Below, piece by piece: positions 1 through 10,472 of a stretch of 64,000 bases of DNA. The notes beneath the pieces were generated by a model. It was given only the letters and a program-made list of their open reading frames with translations, made no database searches and had not been told where the DNA came from. The stretch comes from Oscillospiraceae bacterium (GTDB lineage: Bacteria > Bacillota > Clostridia > Oscillospirales > SIG627). Positions within the stretch are counted from its first letter, which is position 1. The number at the start of each line of letters is the position of its first letter. The stretch lies in NCBI GenBank assembly GCA_015064635.1, contig SVRV01000006.1, forward strand, positions 31,494 to 95,493, given 5' to 3'. The translations under genes and the position numbers were made by a program.

Positions 1-1
1 T

Positions 2-496
2 GCCGGCGGTGAGCTTATTAGACTTACTCTGGATACCACACTTATCCGTCCTTTTTACAGCCGTGAATTCACTGTAAGAGGAACAAAGGGAATGTGTGAG
101 GAGAGCAAGCAAAACGTTCATACCTACATTCTGGAAGGAATGGAGGAAGGCGTTTTTGACAATAGGGAAGAATTTTATGCAAAATACGACCATCCTCTTC
201 ATAAAGAGTATGCCGAAATGCAGGCAATGGGTGACCATGGCGGAATAGACTGGCTGGTGCTTCGTGCCTTTGTTGAAAGTGTTAAAAATGGTACAAATAC
301 ACCTATTGACGCGTACGACACAGCCGCTTGGCTTGCCATCGGACCTCTTTCCGAAATGTCGATATCGGGCGGCAATGTATCTGTTGCAATTCCCGACTTC
401 ACAAACGGAAAATGGTTCAGGCGTGAAGAACCGAATATGAGCAAATACTCCCTTGATGTCGTGGTTGAAGACCCCACAACACCTATAAAACCGTAA
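2..496 (+). CDS. Gfo/Idh/MocA-family oxidoreductase, C-terminal part (5' end outside window)
   Basis: Open in frame from base 2; C-terminus nearly identical to that of the next gene (DWLVLRAFVESVKNG..PIDAYDTAAWLAIGPLSEMSI). Confidence 0.85.
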   Translation, partial: AGGELIRLTLDTTLIRPFYSREFTVRGTKGMCEESKQNVHTYILEGMEEGVFDNREEFYAKYDHPLHKEYAEMQAMGDHGGIDWLVLRAFVESVKNGTNTPIDAYDTAAWLAIGPLSEMSISGGNVSVAIPDFTNGKWFRREEPNMSKYSLDVVVEDPTTPIKP

Positions 497-499
497 TTA

Positions 500-563
500 T
501 ATGGACAAAACGTTGAACGACAAGTATACTGTCAACGTTTTGTCCATAATTGTTTTGTCCATA
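500..563. promoter_or_regulatory. Inverted/direct repeat cluster of TTTTGTCCATA motif (hairpin, possible terminator or operator)
   Basis: TATGGACAAAACGTTGA...TCAACGTTTTGTCCATA palindrome followed by an extra TTTTGTCCATAA copy; no clean U-tract. Confidence 0.5.
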
Positions 564-640
564 AAAAGTTGTAATTTCCTATTGCATTTTTTGAAAATAC
601 ATATTATACTTTAATCGAATAAATGATAAGGAGAACTATC

Positions 641-1921
641 ATGAAAGAGAAAATTAAAGTAGGTTACATAGGGCTCGGAAGACGTGGCACAGGAATGCTT
701 CGTTACTGTGTTGCGGAAATGAAGGATGTAGAGGTAAAGTATATTTGCGACCTCAATGAAAACAAAATTGAAAAAATACTTGGAATACTCGCGGAAAAAG
801 AGTATCCGACTCCCAAGACAACAACAAATTATAAAGATATACTCGCCGACGATGAAATCGACGCAGTATTTATTATGACAAGCTGGAATTCAAGAGTAAA
901 GCTTGCAATTGATGCTATGAAGGCGGGCAAGTATGCTGCAATAGAAGTAGGCTGTGCTTTTGATATTTCTGAATGTTATGAGCTCGTTAAGACATATGAG
1001 GAAACAAAGGTTCCCGTTATGATGCTTGAAAACTGCTGCTACGGCAGAGACGAAATGATGACCCTTCGTATGATAAAGGAAGGTCTCTTTGGAGAAATAA
1101 TTCAGGCAAACGGTGCGTATCACCATTACCTCAATCCCGTTGAATTTTTCCAGAAGGATGCCGACGGCAACGTTGTAACAGACCACTACCGTCTTGCAGA
1201 GTATCTCAACCGCAACTGTGAAAACTATCCCACTCATGAGCTTGGTCCCATTTCAAAGTGCCTTGGTATTAACCGTGGAAACAAAATGCTCTCTCTTACA
1301 GCTTTCTCCAGCAAGGCAAGAGGCATTGAGACCTACATGAATGACCATGTAACCCCGGACCATCCTTTTGCAGGAATGAAGTTTAACCAGGGCGACATAA
1401 TCACTACAATAATCAAATGCGCAAACGGTGAGATAATCCATTTGACTCTTGATACAACACTTCCCCGTGCTTTTTACAGCCGAGAGTTTACAATTCGAGG
1501 TACAAAGGGCATGTGTGAAGAAAGCGGAATGGGTAAGCATACATATTATCTTGACGGAATGGAAGAAAACAAGCATTTCGATAACAAGGAAGAGTTTTAC
1601 GAGAAGTATGACCACCCTCTTCACAAAGAATATGTTGAATCGGGAGCAAAGGGCGGTCACGGCGGTATAGACTGGCTTGTTCTTCGTGCCTTTGTTGAAA
1701 GTGTTAAAAACGGAGTTGAGCCTCCTATTGATGCATATGACACAGCGGCATGGCTTGCTATCGGACCTCTTTCCGAAATGTCTATTGCAAACGGAAGTAC
1801 AGCAGTTTCAGTTCCCGACTTCACTAACGGCAGATGGTTCAGACGAGAAGAACCCAACATGGGCAAGTATTCACTGGATGTTGTTATAACAGACCCTGAT
1901 ACACCTATCGATCCCGTATAA
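641..1921 (+). CDS. Gfo/Idh/MocA-family oxidoreductase (GH109-like)
   Basis: N-terminal Rossmann motif VGYIGLGRRGTGM; ATG at 641 preceded by AAGGAG, preferred over upstream ATG 623. Confidence 0.85.
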   Translation: MKEKIKVGYIGLGRRGTGMLRYCVAEMKDVEVKYICDLNENKIEKILGILAEKEYPTPKTTTNYKDILADDEIDAVFIMTSWNSRVKLAIDAMKAGKYAAIEVGCAFDISECYELVKTYEETKVPVMMLENCCYGRDEMMTLRMIKEGLFGEIIQANGAYHHYLNPVEFFQKDADGNVVTDHYRLAEYLNRNCENYPTHELGPISKCLGINRGNKMLSLTAFSSKARGIETYMNDHVTPDHPFAGMKFNQGDIITTIIKCANGEIIHLTLDTTLPRAFYSREFTIRGTKGMCEESGMGKHTYYLDGMEENKHFDNKEEFYEKYDHPLHKEYVESGAKGGHGGIDWLVLRAFVESVKNGVEPPIDAYDTAAWLAIGPLSEMSIANGSTAVSVPDFTNGRWFRREEPNMGKYSLDVVITDPDTPIDPV

Positions 1922-1930
1922 GAAACGAAT

Positions 1931-1962
1931 CCGAAGCATGTTACAGTGCTTCGGATTTTTTG
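1931..1962 (+). terminator. Rho-independent terminator
   Basis: CCGAAGCA-loop-TGCTTCGG followed by ATTTTTT. Confidence 0.85.
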
Positions 1963-2023
1963 TGTAAAGTTACAATAAAAAAAGAAATATTTTGTAATAA
2001 ATTATACATCTTTTTTTAAAAGG

Positions 2024-2052
2024 TTGACATTTTGAAAAAAACAATATATAAT
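2024..2052 (+). promoter_or_regulatory. Sigma-A-type promoter for the LRR surface protein
   Basis: TTGACA (2024) - 17 nt - TATAAT (2047). Confidence 0.8.
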
Positions 2053-2108
2053 AACACTATTAAAGTATACACTTCTATAAATTATAAGCAAAAGAAGAGG
2101 TAAAGATT

Positions 2109-5100
2109 ATGACTAAGAGCTTAAAGAAGTTTGCTTGTGGCATTTTGCTTGTTGCTATATTTGCAATGACAGTGCTCACAGCAGTTGCCGATTATTCGGG
2201 AACAGACACAAACATTTCATGGACACTTGATACCTCAAACGGTGTACTTACCATAAGCGGAAGCGGTGCTATGCCCACTTACGCAAAGGGAAGCGCTCCT
2301 TGGTATCAGTACAAGGCAGGTGTAAAGAGCATTGTTGTTCAAAATGGCGTTATAGTAAGCCAAGGTGCTTTTTACGGCATGGAAAATTTGAATAAGATAT
2401 CACTTCCTTATGTAGGTAACGGAAGCACAGCTACATATTTTGGATATGTTTTCGGAGCAGAAAACTATTTCCAGAACGAAACCTATGTTCCCGCAAGCCT
2501 TAAAACAGTTGAGATAACAGGCTCTACTGCAATTGCGGCATATGCGTTTAACAACGTATCAGGTGTTGAAAAGATAGTTATTGCTGACACAGTTACAACT
2601 ATTGGAGAATGTGCATTCAAGGATTGTTCTTCTGCTAAGTATATAGTACTCGGAAGCGGAACAACTTCGGTTGGAAAAAATGCTTTCCAGAGATGCGATT
2701 CAATTGTTTATACTTTCTTCAACGGTACTTCAACCGGTTGGACAAATGTAACAGTTGATGCTACAAACTCTATTTCACCCGTATTCCTTGGTGCAGGTAC
2801 ACTTGCGGTAACTCCCGCAACGAAGACTGCGTATTCACTCAGCGAAAAGCTTGACCTCACCGGAATGAAGGTTACCTTTGCAGAGGTTGACGTAACAGAA
2901 AATGTTGAGGTTATAGCTCCCGATATGACAACTATCGGAACGAAGCTTGTTCAGGTTGTATTCGGAAACAAGAGCGCATATTTTAACATTACAGTTTCAT
3001 CAAACGGCGAGTCGGGTGTTTCCGGTGTACTTACATGGTCTGTTAACGCAGCGGCAGGCACTCTTACCATCAGCGGTAACGGAATGATGGACAACTACAC
3101 ACTTGAGACTATGGCTCCTTGGTATGCATACAGAAATTCCATTACAACCGTAAACGTTTCTGAGGGTGTTACATCCGTTGGTGCGTATGCATTCTACGGA
3201 CTTACAAAGGTAACAGCAATTACACTTCCCGCAACAGTTGAGAGTGTTGATTATGCTGCATTTGAAAACTGTTCAGCACTTTCAAATCTTACCATTGCAA
3301 ATACATCGGCAGTTGTTGACGGCACAGCATTCAGAAATTGTACAGCGCTTTATGCAACTTCTGGAAACGCAACATATGCTAAGGTTTCCGGAAATGCAAA
3401 CTATGCTCTTATAAGCGTAGATAAGACTGCAACTTCATTTACAATCCCCGCTACAACAGTTGTTATTGCAGAGGGTGCATTTGAAAACAGTGTAATTACA
3501 ACAGTTACCGTTCCCGACAGTGTTATTACAGTTGGTGACAGTGCTTTCGCTTCAGCTGCTCTTACTTCTGCTACACTTGGTGCAGGAGTTAAATACATCG
3601 GCAACTACGCTTTCGTAGATTGTGCATCTCTTTCAGAAATCACATTTAATGCTGTTCCGAATTTCGTTGGTGCAGGCGCATTCGCCGCAACCAAGGTTGC
3701 AGGAACCGTTTCAAACGGTGCTGTATATCTCGGCACAGCGGATAACGCATACGCAATTCTTTGGAAGGCAGAAGATACAGAGTGTACAAGCGTAGCTGTT
3801 AATGCTTCCACAAAGGTTATTGCATCACTGGCATTTGCAAATTGCAAGGCGCTCGAAGCTGTCCAGCTTCCCGAAGGACTTCTTCACATAGGAGACAGTG
3901 CATTTAATACTTGTACAGCTCTTTACAGTGTACAGATGCCCTCAACTCTCCTTACGGTTGGAGATGCTGCATTCAAGGGATGTACAGCACTTGCAAACGT
4001 TGATTTCTCAGAATCTCTTGAAATTATCGGAAACAGCGCTTTCAGAGGCACTGCTATTACAACAGCAGTAATCGGTGCAAGCGTTGAAAACGTTGGCTAT
4101 AATGCATTCAGAGATTGTACAGCTCTTAAGACTCTTGTTTACAACGCCGGCGGTATAGGATATAAGACATTTGCTAACTGTACTTCTCTTTCAGAGGTTT
4201 ATCTCGCTGATACAGTTCTTTCACTTGGAGAATATGCATTCAGCGGTTGTGCAGCACTCAAAACAGTTGCGATCCCCGATACCACAGGTACAATTGAGTT
4301 CGGTGCTCTCTACGGATGTGATGCGATTGAAAATATTGCTCTTCCTTACGTTGGAGAAAAGGCTAACGGTACAAATAAGTCATTTGCTTATATATTTGGA
4401 ATGACAGCTCCCAAGAGCCTTAATATGGTACTTATTGGTTCTAACATTCCCGACAATGCATTTGACGGTATTGAATCAATTGAAACTCTTATAATCGATA
4501 AAACAACTACAACTATTGGAACCTCAGCTTTTGATGTAGCTCCCGCAAAGGTTTATTACCTTGGTTCAGCGGAGGAGTGGTCAAGAGTAACAAATTCTGC
4601 TTCACTTTCTAACGTTGAGTTTGCAAATTCGGAGTTCGATCTTGATTCTCTCAAGGAAACCTACGAGCCTGGTGAAGTTCTTGACAGAGTTAACTTCGTG
4701 GCAACACTCGGCACAACCGATGTTACAGCACTTCTCAGATTTGTTTCTAACCCCGTAACAAGTGAAGCCCCTGTACTTCCCGCAAAGCTTGGTTCACTTG
4801 TACAGAACTTCAAAGCACAGATAATCAAGGATGTTGAATTTACAAATTACAGCCTTCTTCTTGAAGGAAGCATCGGTGTTAAGTTCTATGTTAAGCTCAG
4901 CGAGTTTATCATAGACGATATCGACAACACAAAGGCTACAGTTGATTACTACGGTTCAACACACGATGTAGAACTTGTAAAGGCAGAAAACACTGTTGAC
5001 GGTGCTCTTTACACAGTTAAGTTCTATGTTGCCGCAAAGGAAATGAATCAGCCTATCACTCTTATAATAACAACACCCAATGTAACAGAGTCTATTACAA

Positions 5101-5723
5101 GAACTGTTAAGGATTATGTTGATTATGTAAACGAAAATCCCGCTGATTACGCTTCTTGTATCACACTTATCAACGAAATGTACAACTACGGTGAATACTC
5201 AAGAAGCTACTTCGAAAAGGCTGAAATCACTCCCAATCCCGACCTTTCAAACGTTGAAGTAACAATTTCTAATAGCTATACACCTATCAAGAAGGGCAAC
5301 GTGAGCGGTATCACCCTCAATTCATCCAGCTTACTTCTTGAAAGTAATACAACAGTTCGTCACTACTTCAAGCTCGCTGACGGTGCATCAATTTCTGATT
5401 ACACCTTCACAGTAAACGGAGCAAGAGTAACACCTGTTGAAAAGGACGGACTCTACTACATTGAGGTTAATAACATTATTGCAAGATCTCTCGGCAAGCT
5501 TGATAAGACAGTAGTTTCATCTGCAACCGAGTCCATGACAATAACATATTCACCTCTTAGCTACGTAAAGCTTGCTCTTGAAAACCGTGCAGAAAGCGAT
5601 CCCGCTCTTGCAAATCTTGTTAAGGCACTTTACAAGTACTATGTAGCGGCATCTGATTACTTCGCAGATATAACAGACGAAGTAGAACCCAGCGAAGACG
5701 AATCCAAGCCTTCAATCTGGTAA
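2109..5723 (+). CDS. BspA-type leucine-rich-repeat (LRR_5) surface/secreted protein
   Basis: Signal peptide MTKSLKKFACGILLVAIFAMTVL; many repeats of the type I..YAFxxCxxLxxVxIPxxVxxIGxxAF. Confidence 0.9.
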   Translation: MTKSLKKFACGILLVAIFAMTVLTAVADYSGTDTNISWTLDTSNGVLTISGSGAMPTYAKGSAPWYQYKAGVKSIVVQNGVIVSQGAFYGMENLNKISLPYVGNGSTATYFGYVFGAENYFQNETYVPASLKTVEITGSTAIAAYAFNNVSGVEKIVIADTVTTIGECAFKDCSSAKYIVLGSGTTSVGKNAFQRCDSIVYTFFNGTSTGWTNVTVDATNSISPVFLGAGTLAVTPATKTAYSLSEKLDLTGMKVTFAEVDVTENVEVIAPDMTTIGTKLVQVVFGNKSAYFNITVSSNGESGVSGVLTWSVNAAAGTLTISGNGMMDNYTLETMAPWYAYRNSITTVNVSEGVTSVGAYAFYGLTKVTAITLPATVESVDYAAFENCSALSNLTIANTSAVVDGTAFRNCTALYATSGNATYAKVSGNANYALISVDKTATSFTIPATTVVIAEGAFENSVITTVTVPDSVITVGDSAFASAALTSATLGAGVKYIGNYAFVDCASLSEITFNAVPNFVGAGAFAATKVAGTVSNGAVYLGTADNAYAILWKAEDTECTSVAVNASTKVIASLAFANCKALEAVQLPEGLLHIGDSAFNTCTALYSVQMPSTLLTVGDAAFKGCTALANVDFSESLEIIGNSAFRGTAITTAVIGASVENVGYNAFRDCTALKTLVYNAGGIGYKTFANCTSLSEVYLADTVLSLGEYAFSGCAALKTVAIPDTTGTIEFGALYGCDAIENIALPYVGEKANGTNKSFAYIFGMTAPKSLNMVLIGSNIPDNAFDGIESIETLIIDKTTTTIGTSAFDVAPAKVYYLGSAEEWSRVTNSASLSNVEFANSEFDLDSLKETYEPGEVLDRVNFVATLGTTDVTALLRFVSNPVTSEAPVLPAKLGSLVQNFKAQIIKDVEFTNYSLLLEGSIGVKFYVKLSEFIIDDIDNTKATVDYYGSTHDVELVKAENTVDGALYTVKFYVAAKEMNQPITLIITTPNVTESITRTVKDYVDYVNENPADYASCITLINEMYNYGEYSRSYFEKAEITPNPDLSNVEVTISNSYTPIKKGNVSGITLNSSSLLLESNTTVRHYFKLADGASISDYTFTVNGARVTPVEKDGLYYIEVNNIIARSLGKLDKTVVSSATESMTITYSPLSYVKLALENRAESDPALANLVKALYKYYVAASDYFADITDEVEPSEDESKPSIW

Positions 5724-5741
5724 GAATCAAACAGTAAGATT

Positions 5742-5774
5742 TAAAAAACCGGACTTTTTGTCCGGTTTTTTAAT
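5742..5774 (+). terminator. Rho-independent terminator
   Basis: AAAAACCGGACTTTTTGTCCGGTTTTTTAATTTTTTTT. Confidence 0.85.
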
Positions 5775-5849
5775 TTTTTTTGAAGAACCTATTGCATATT
5801 GTCGAAATGTATGTTATAATGCAATGTAAAATTTAATACCCATTGAAGT

Positions 5850-5985
5850 GTGCGGAACGAAAGAACCGTTCACCGAGGGGACTCTGGAGAATCTCATTTA
5901 TTTGAGTGCCGAAGGTGCAAGGTGAAATACCGAATCTCTCAGGCAAAAGGATAGAGTAAAAGCATAAACACTTTTTTGTGTTATG
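5850..5985 (+). ncRNA. Glycine riboswitch (apparently one canonical aptamer, ~5874-5957, plus flanking hairpins)
   Basis: GAGGGGACTCTGGAGAATCTC...GTGCCGAAGGTGCAAGG...AATCTCTCAGGCAAAAGGATAGAG matches the glycine aptamer consensus; sits upstream of an AGCS transporter. Confidence 0.88.
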
Positions 5986-6044
5986 TCATTTTCCGGAGTT
6001 GCTGTTTTACAGTAACTTTATTTTTATTTTAGGAGGTCTTCTAA

Positions 6045-7463
6045 ATGGAAGAAAAACTTTTAGGTATTGTGGCGAAAGCCAATTCCTTTCTTGCGGATTA
6101 TATTCTTATAATCCTTTTGGTAGGAACAGGCTTGTTCTTCACATTCAAAACAAAATTTGTACAGATTCGTTGTTTTGGCGAAGGTATGAAAAAGGTGTTT
6201 GGGAACATAAAGTTATCCGGTGGTAAACAGTCCGGAGGACTCAGCTCCTTCCAGGCACTTGCAACAGCTATTGCAGCTCAGGTAGGTACCGGTAATATCG
6301 TTGGTGCTTCGGGTGCTATTCTTGTTGGTGGTCCCGGTGCGATTTTCTGGATGTGGGTAATCGCATTTCTTGGAATGGCAACTATTTACGCAGAGGCAAC
6401 TCTTGCTCAGGAAACACGTGAAGTGGATGCGAACGGTGAGGTACACGGCGGTCCTGTTTACTACATGAAGAAGGCATTCAAAGGCGGATTTGGCAAATTC
6501 CTTGCTGTATTCTTCTCAATAGCAACAATTCTTGCTCTCGGCTTTATGGGTACCATGGTTCAGTCAAATTCAATTGCTGAATCTTGTAACACTGCTTTCG
6601 GTGTTCCCGGTTGGGTAGTAGGTCTTATCCTTGCAATTGTTTCCGCATTTATTTTCCTTGGCGGTATTCAGAGAATTGCTTCGGTTACAGAGAAGCTTGT
6701 TCCGATAATGGCATGTATATTCCTTCTTGGCGGTTTTGCAGTGCTTGCCGTTAACATTAAGTATGTGCCCACAACCTTCGGACTCATATTCAAATATGCT
6801 TTCACTCCCGATGCTCTTATCGGCGGTGGAATCGGTTATGCGCTTAAAACAGCAATCAGCCAGGGTGCAAAAAGAGGACTTTTCTCCAACGAAGCAGGTA
6901 TGGGTTCAACTCCTCATGCACATGCTCAGGCTAAGGTTGAAAAACCCCACGACCAGGGTGTAGTTGCCATGGTTGGTGTGTTTATTGACACATTTGTTGT
7001 ACTTACTGTGACTGCTCTTGTTGTAATTACTATGCTTTATGCAAAAGACGGTGCTGTCCTCAACGGACTTACAGAGGATGCGTATATTTCCGCAACTTCC
7101 GGTGATGCGGCAATTGTATCCAAAACAAGTGCAATGCAGATGGCGATAGGTTCCGCATTTGGAACAAACTTCGGTAATATCTTTGTAGCTATTTGTTTGC
7201 TTTTCTTTGCATATTCCACTGTTATCGGATGGAACTTCTTTGGTAAAGTAAATGTTCAATATCTTTTCAAGAATTCAAAGATTGCAGTTGCTGTTTACTC
7301 AATAATCGCAATAGTGTTTATTTTCCTTGGTACTCTCGTTTCTAATAATCTTGTTTGGGAAATGACCGACTTCTTTAACTACCTGATGGTTCTTCCTAAC
7401 GTTATAGCACTTATAGCACTTTGGAAGATAGTTGTAAAAAACTCAAAGAGCAATAAGAAATAA
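6045..7463 (+). CDS. Sodium:alanine/glycine symporter (AGCS family, AlsT-like)
   Basis: AGCS hallmarks QVGTGNIVGASGAI..GGPGAIFWMWV and SQGAKRGLFSNEAGMGSTPHAHA; AGGAGG RBS. Confidence 0.93.
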   Translation: MEEKLLGIVAKANSFLADYILIILLVGTGLFFTFKTKFVQIRCFGEGMKKVFGNIKLSGGKQSGGLSSFQALATAIAAQVGTGNIVGASGAILVGGPGAIFWMWVIAFLGMATIYAEATLAQETREVDANGEVHGGPVYYMKKAFKGGFGKFLAVFFSIATILALGFMGTMVQSNSIAESCNTAFGVPGWVVGLILAIVSAFIFLGGIQRIASVTEKLVPIMACIFLLGGFAVLAVNIKYVPTTFGLIFKYAFTPDALIGGGIGYALKTAISQGAKRGLFSNEAGMGSTPHAHAQAKVEKPHDQGVVAMVGVFIDTFVVLTVTALVVITMLYAKDGAVLNGLTEDAYISATSGDAAIVSKTSAMQMAIGSAFGTNFGNIFVAICLLFFAYSTVIGWNFFGKVNVQYLFKNSKIAVAVYSIIAIVFIFLGTLVSNNLVWEMTDFFNYLMVLPNVIALIALWKIVVKNSKSNKK

Positions 7464-7472
7464 ATATAAGCA

Positions 7473-7505
7473 AATATGGAGCCGATTAAGGCTCCATATT
7501 TTTTG
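7473..7505 (+). terminator. Rho-independent terminator
   Basis: ATATGGAGCC GATTAA GGCTCCATAT TTTTT. Confidence 0.9.
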
Positions 7506-7560
7506 AATATGATTGACTTTGAAGGCTTGTGGTATTATAATATAAGAAAGGAGTGATTAT

Positions 7561-8142
7561 TTGAAAAAGCTTACCTTTATCAACGCTTGTGTCAGAGAAG
7601 AAGAATCACGCACGCTCACAATTGCAAAGCCCCTTATGGAAGAGCTGAAAAAGCGCTATGAAATAACCGAAATAAAGCTGTCACGCTCAACGCTTTCTCC
7701 TATTACTTTGCCGCTTTACAAAGAAAGAGGAACAAAAGGATTGTCAGATGAGGATTTAAAGAACGGACGTCTTGTGGCGGAGGCTGACAGAATAGTTATT
7801 GCCGCACCCTTTTGGGATATGGGGATACCTTCAATACTTAAGACCTTCATTGAACATATTTCCGCACCCGACTTGACATTCTGCAATAATACGGACGGAA
7901 GCACAAGAGGAAACTGCAAAGCAGAAAAGTTACTCTATATTACGACAAGAGGCATGGAGATAGAAACAGGTTCTCCTCTTGAGCAAGGCTCTTCCTACCT
8001 TAAGGCACTTTCGTGGCTTTGGGGACTTGGAGACGTTATAACAGTGGCGGTGCAGGGCACGGACGTAAATGATGCCGAAACCACGAATAATCGCATTTCA
8101 GAAGCTATAAAATATGGAATTGAAATTTGCAAGGAGTTTTAA
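7561..8142 (+). CDS. Flavodoxin-fold NAD(P)H-dependent FMN oxidoreductase (azoreductase-like)
   Basis: TTG start with AAGGAG RBS; motif IAAPFWDMGIPSILKTFIEHIS typical of AzoR/NQO family. Confidence 0.85.
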   Translation: MKKLTFINACVREEESRTLTIAKPLMEELKKRYEITEIKLSRSTLSPITLPLYKERGTKGLSDEDLKNGRLVAEADRIVIAAPFWDMGIPSILKTFIEHISAPDLTFCNNTDGSTRGNCKAEKLLYITTRGMEIETGSPLEQGSSYLKALSWLWGLGDVITVAVQGTDVNDAETTNNRISEAIKYGIEICKEF

Positions 8143-8144
8143 AA

Positions 8145-8942
8145 ATGAAATTTGTAATTGACCACGATTTGCACATTCACTCGCAATATTCAAACTGTTC
8201 ATCCGACCCTGAACAGAACAACGAAAGAATACTTAAATATGCAAAGGATAACGGACTTAAGAAAATCTGCCTTACCGACCACCTTTGGGACGAAAACTTA
8301 CCTTGTGATTTTGACGGATATCAGGAATCCTGCTTTAAGAAAATATCAAAAGCACTTCCCATCCCGAAGGATGACGAAGTGGAATTTCTCTTTGGTTGTG
8401 AGACCGAAATGGACTGGCAGAATATGATAGGCTTGTCATACAAGCTGTACGATACCTTTGATTTTATCATCGTCCCTATCAATCATCTTCATCTCACTCC
8501 ATTTACAAGACGTGTCGAGGATGATGAAACGGAGAGAAGAATTGACCTTTTCTACCGTCGCTTTGACAGACTTTTATGCTCTGACTTGCCTTTCGGCAAG
8601 GTCGGTCTTGCACATCCCACGTGCTCGCTTATGGCAAGAGACCTTGAGCAATCAAATGAAATGCTTGAAAAAATGGATAAAAATGTACTTCGAGAGCTTT
8701 ATACGAGAGCACAGAAAAAGAACCTCGGTATAGAAATAAACGAGAGTACCCTCAAATTTGATGACAGACGTCGCGCGCTTTATATTGAACATATGACTGT
8801 TGCAAAGGATTGCGGTTGTAAGTTTTATCTTGGAAGTGATGCTCATCATCCTGTAAGCTTTGATAACAGCATTAAGAATTTTGAAAATGCAATTGAGCTT
8901 CTTGGACTTACAGAGGACGATAAATTTGATTTTGCAAAATAA
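8145..8942 (+). CDS. PHP-domain phosphohydrolase (histidinol-phosphatase-like)
   Basis: DHDLHIHSQYS, CLTDHLW and GSDAHHP metal motifs; ATG 8145 preferred (AAGGAG RBS). Confidence 0.85.
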   Translation: MKFVIDHDLHIHSQYSNCSSDPEQNNERILKYAKDNGLKKICLTDHLWDENLPCDFDGYQESCFKKISKALPIPKDDEVEFLFGCETEMDWQNMIGLSYKLYDTFDFIIVPINHLHLTPFTRRVEDDETERRIDLFYRRFDRLLCSDLPFGKVGLAHPTCSLMARDLEQSNEMLEKMDKNVLRELYTRAQKKNLGIEINESTLKFDDRRRALYIEHMTVAKDCGCKFYLGSDAHHPVSFDNSIKNFENAIELLGLTEDDKFDFAK

Positions 8943-9032
8943 ATAACAATTGTTGACAAATTGATACATGCATGTTAAAATAATATTAACATAATAGTCG
9001 GTACTATTCCGACTTAAAATAGGAGAAAGATT

Positions 9033-10430
9033 ATGGCAAGAGACCGCTTAGGTAGCCGTCTTGGCTTCATTCTGCTCAGTGCGGGATGTGCTATCGGCTG
9101 TGGAAACGTATGGAAATTCCCGTGGATGGCAGGACAGTATGGTGGAGGCGCATTCGTTGTACTTTACCTTATATTCTTGGTTATCCTTGGATTACCCGTT
9201 ATGCTTACAGAATTTGCAGTGGGCAGAGCAAGTCAGCAGAGCCCTGTTAAAGCATATCAAAAGCTCGAAAAGCCCGGACAGAAATGGCACATTCACGGAT
9301 ATGTGTCCCTCGTGGCAAACTTCTTACTTATGATGTTTTATACATCTGTTACAGGATGGATGATCCATTATTTTGTATCCTTTGTAAAGGGCGATATGAC
9401 AGGCATATCCAACGAAGCATCAGCAAGCCTTTTTGGTAATATGCTTTCAAACCCCGCTATAATGGTTGGATTTATGGCAGTTGTTGTTGTGCTTGGATTT
9501 CTTGTTCTTTCATTTGGCGTTCAGAAGGGACTTGAGAGAGTTACAAAGTATATGATGCTTGCTTTGATGGCACTTATCGTTATACTTGCAGTTAACTCAT
9601 TTACACTCAGCGGAGCAAAAGAGGGACTTACCTTCTATCTTAAACCTGATTTTTCTAAGATTGACGGAAATGTTATCGTTGGCGCTATGAACCAGGCTTT
9701 CTTTACTCTTAGCCTTGGTATCGGTTCGATGGCTATTTTCGGAAGCTATCTTGGAAAAGACCGTTCGCTCCTTGGTGAATCTGTAAATATTATCGCACTT
9801 GATACTTTCGTTGCTATATTTGCGGGTCTTATCATTTTCCCCGCTTGCTTCACATTCGATGTTGAACCCGGTGCAGGTCCCAGCCTTCTCTTTGTTGCAA
9901 TGGCGAAGGTTTTCAATAATATGGACGGTGGCAGAATCTGGGGTTCACTCTTCTTCCTCTTTATGACCTTTGCGGCAATGTCAACCATTATCGCAGTATT
10001 TGAAAACATACTCGCGTGTGTTTCAGAGCTTACAGGTTGGTCAAGAAAGAAGACTTGTCTTATTTGCGGTGCAGCGTTGCTTGTACTCTCACTTCCTTGT
10101 GCGCTCGGATTCAATCTCCTTTCGGGATTTGTTCCCTTTAATTCAGGTTCATCATTCCTTGACCTTTGGGATTTCCTCGTGTCCTATTGTGCACTTCCTC
10201 TCGGCTCATTGTGCTACGTTTTGTTTGTTACACGTAAGAAAGGCTGGGGATTTGACAATTTCCTCAATGAGGTTAATGCAGGTAAGGGTATGAAGATTGG
10301 CAAGTGGATTCGTCCTTATATGGCATATGTGCTTCCCTTGATTATCATAGCTCTTTTCCTTGTAGGAATTTCAACATTCCCATTCACAGATAACTTCACT
10401 ATCTGGGGTTGGATTAAAGGATTATTCTAA
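9033..10430 (+). CDS. Sodium-dependent transporter, SNF/NSS family
   Basis: LGSRLGFILLSAGCAIGCGNVWKFPWMAGQYGGGAFVVLYL NSS signature; ~11-12 TM. Confidence 0.92.
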   Translation: MARDRLGSRLGFILLSAGCAIGCGNVWKFPWMAGQYGGGAFVVLYLIFLVILGLPVMLTEFAVGRASQQSPVKAYQKLEKPGQKWHIHGYVSLVANFLLMMFYTSVTGWMIHYFVSFVKGDMTGISNEASASLFGNMLSNPAIMVGFMAVVVVLGFLVLSFGVQKGLERVTKYMMLALMALIVILAVNSFTLSGAKEGLTFYLKPDFSKIDGNVIVGAMNQAFFTLSLGIGSMAIFGSYLGKDRSLLGESVNIIALDTFVAIFAGLIIFPACFTFDVEPGAGPSLLFVAMAKVFNNMDGGRIWGSLFFLFMTFAAMSTIIAVFENILACVSELTGWSRKKTCLICGAALLVLSLPCALGFNLLSGFVPFNSGSSFLDLWDFLVSYCALPLGSLCYVLFVTRKKGWGFDNFLNEVNAGKGMKIGKWIRPYMAYVLPLIIIALFLVGISTFPFTDNFTIWGWIKGLF

Positions 10431-10436
10431 ACAAAT

Positions 10437-10470
10437 AAGGTGTAGCTAAATGCTACACCTTAATTTTTTT
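10437..10470. terminator. Bidirectional terminator between convergent genes
   Basis: AAGGTGTAGC TAAAT GCTACACCTT AATTTTTTT. Confidence 0.85.
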
Positions 10471-10472
10471 GA

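Noticed and set aside
2109-5723. LRR protein as a novel family
   Set aside because: The repeat pattern is the well-known BspA/LRR_5 type; unusual only in length.
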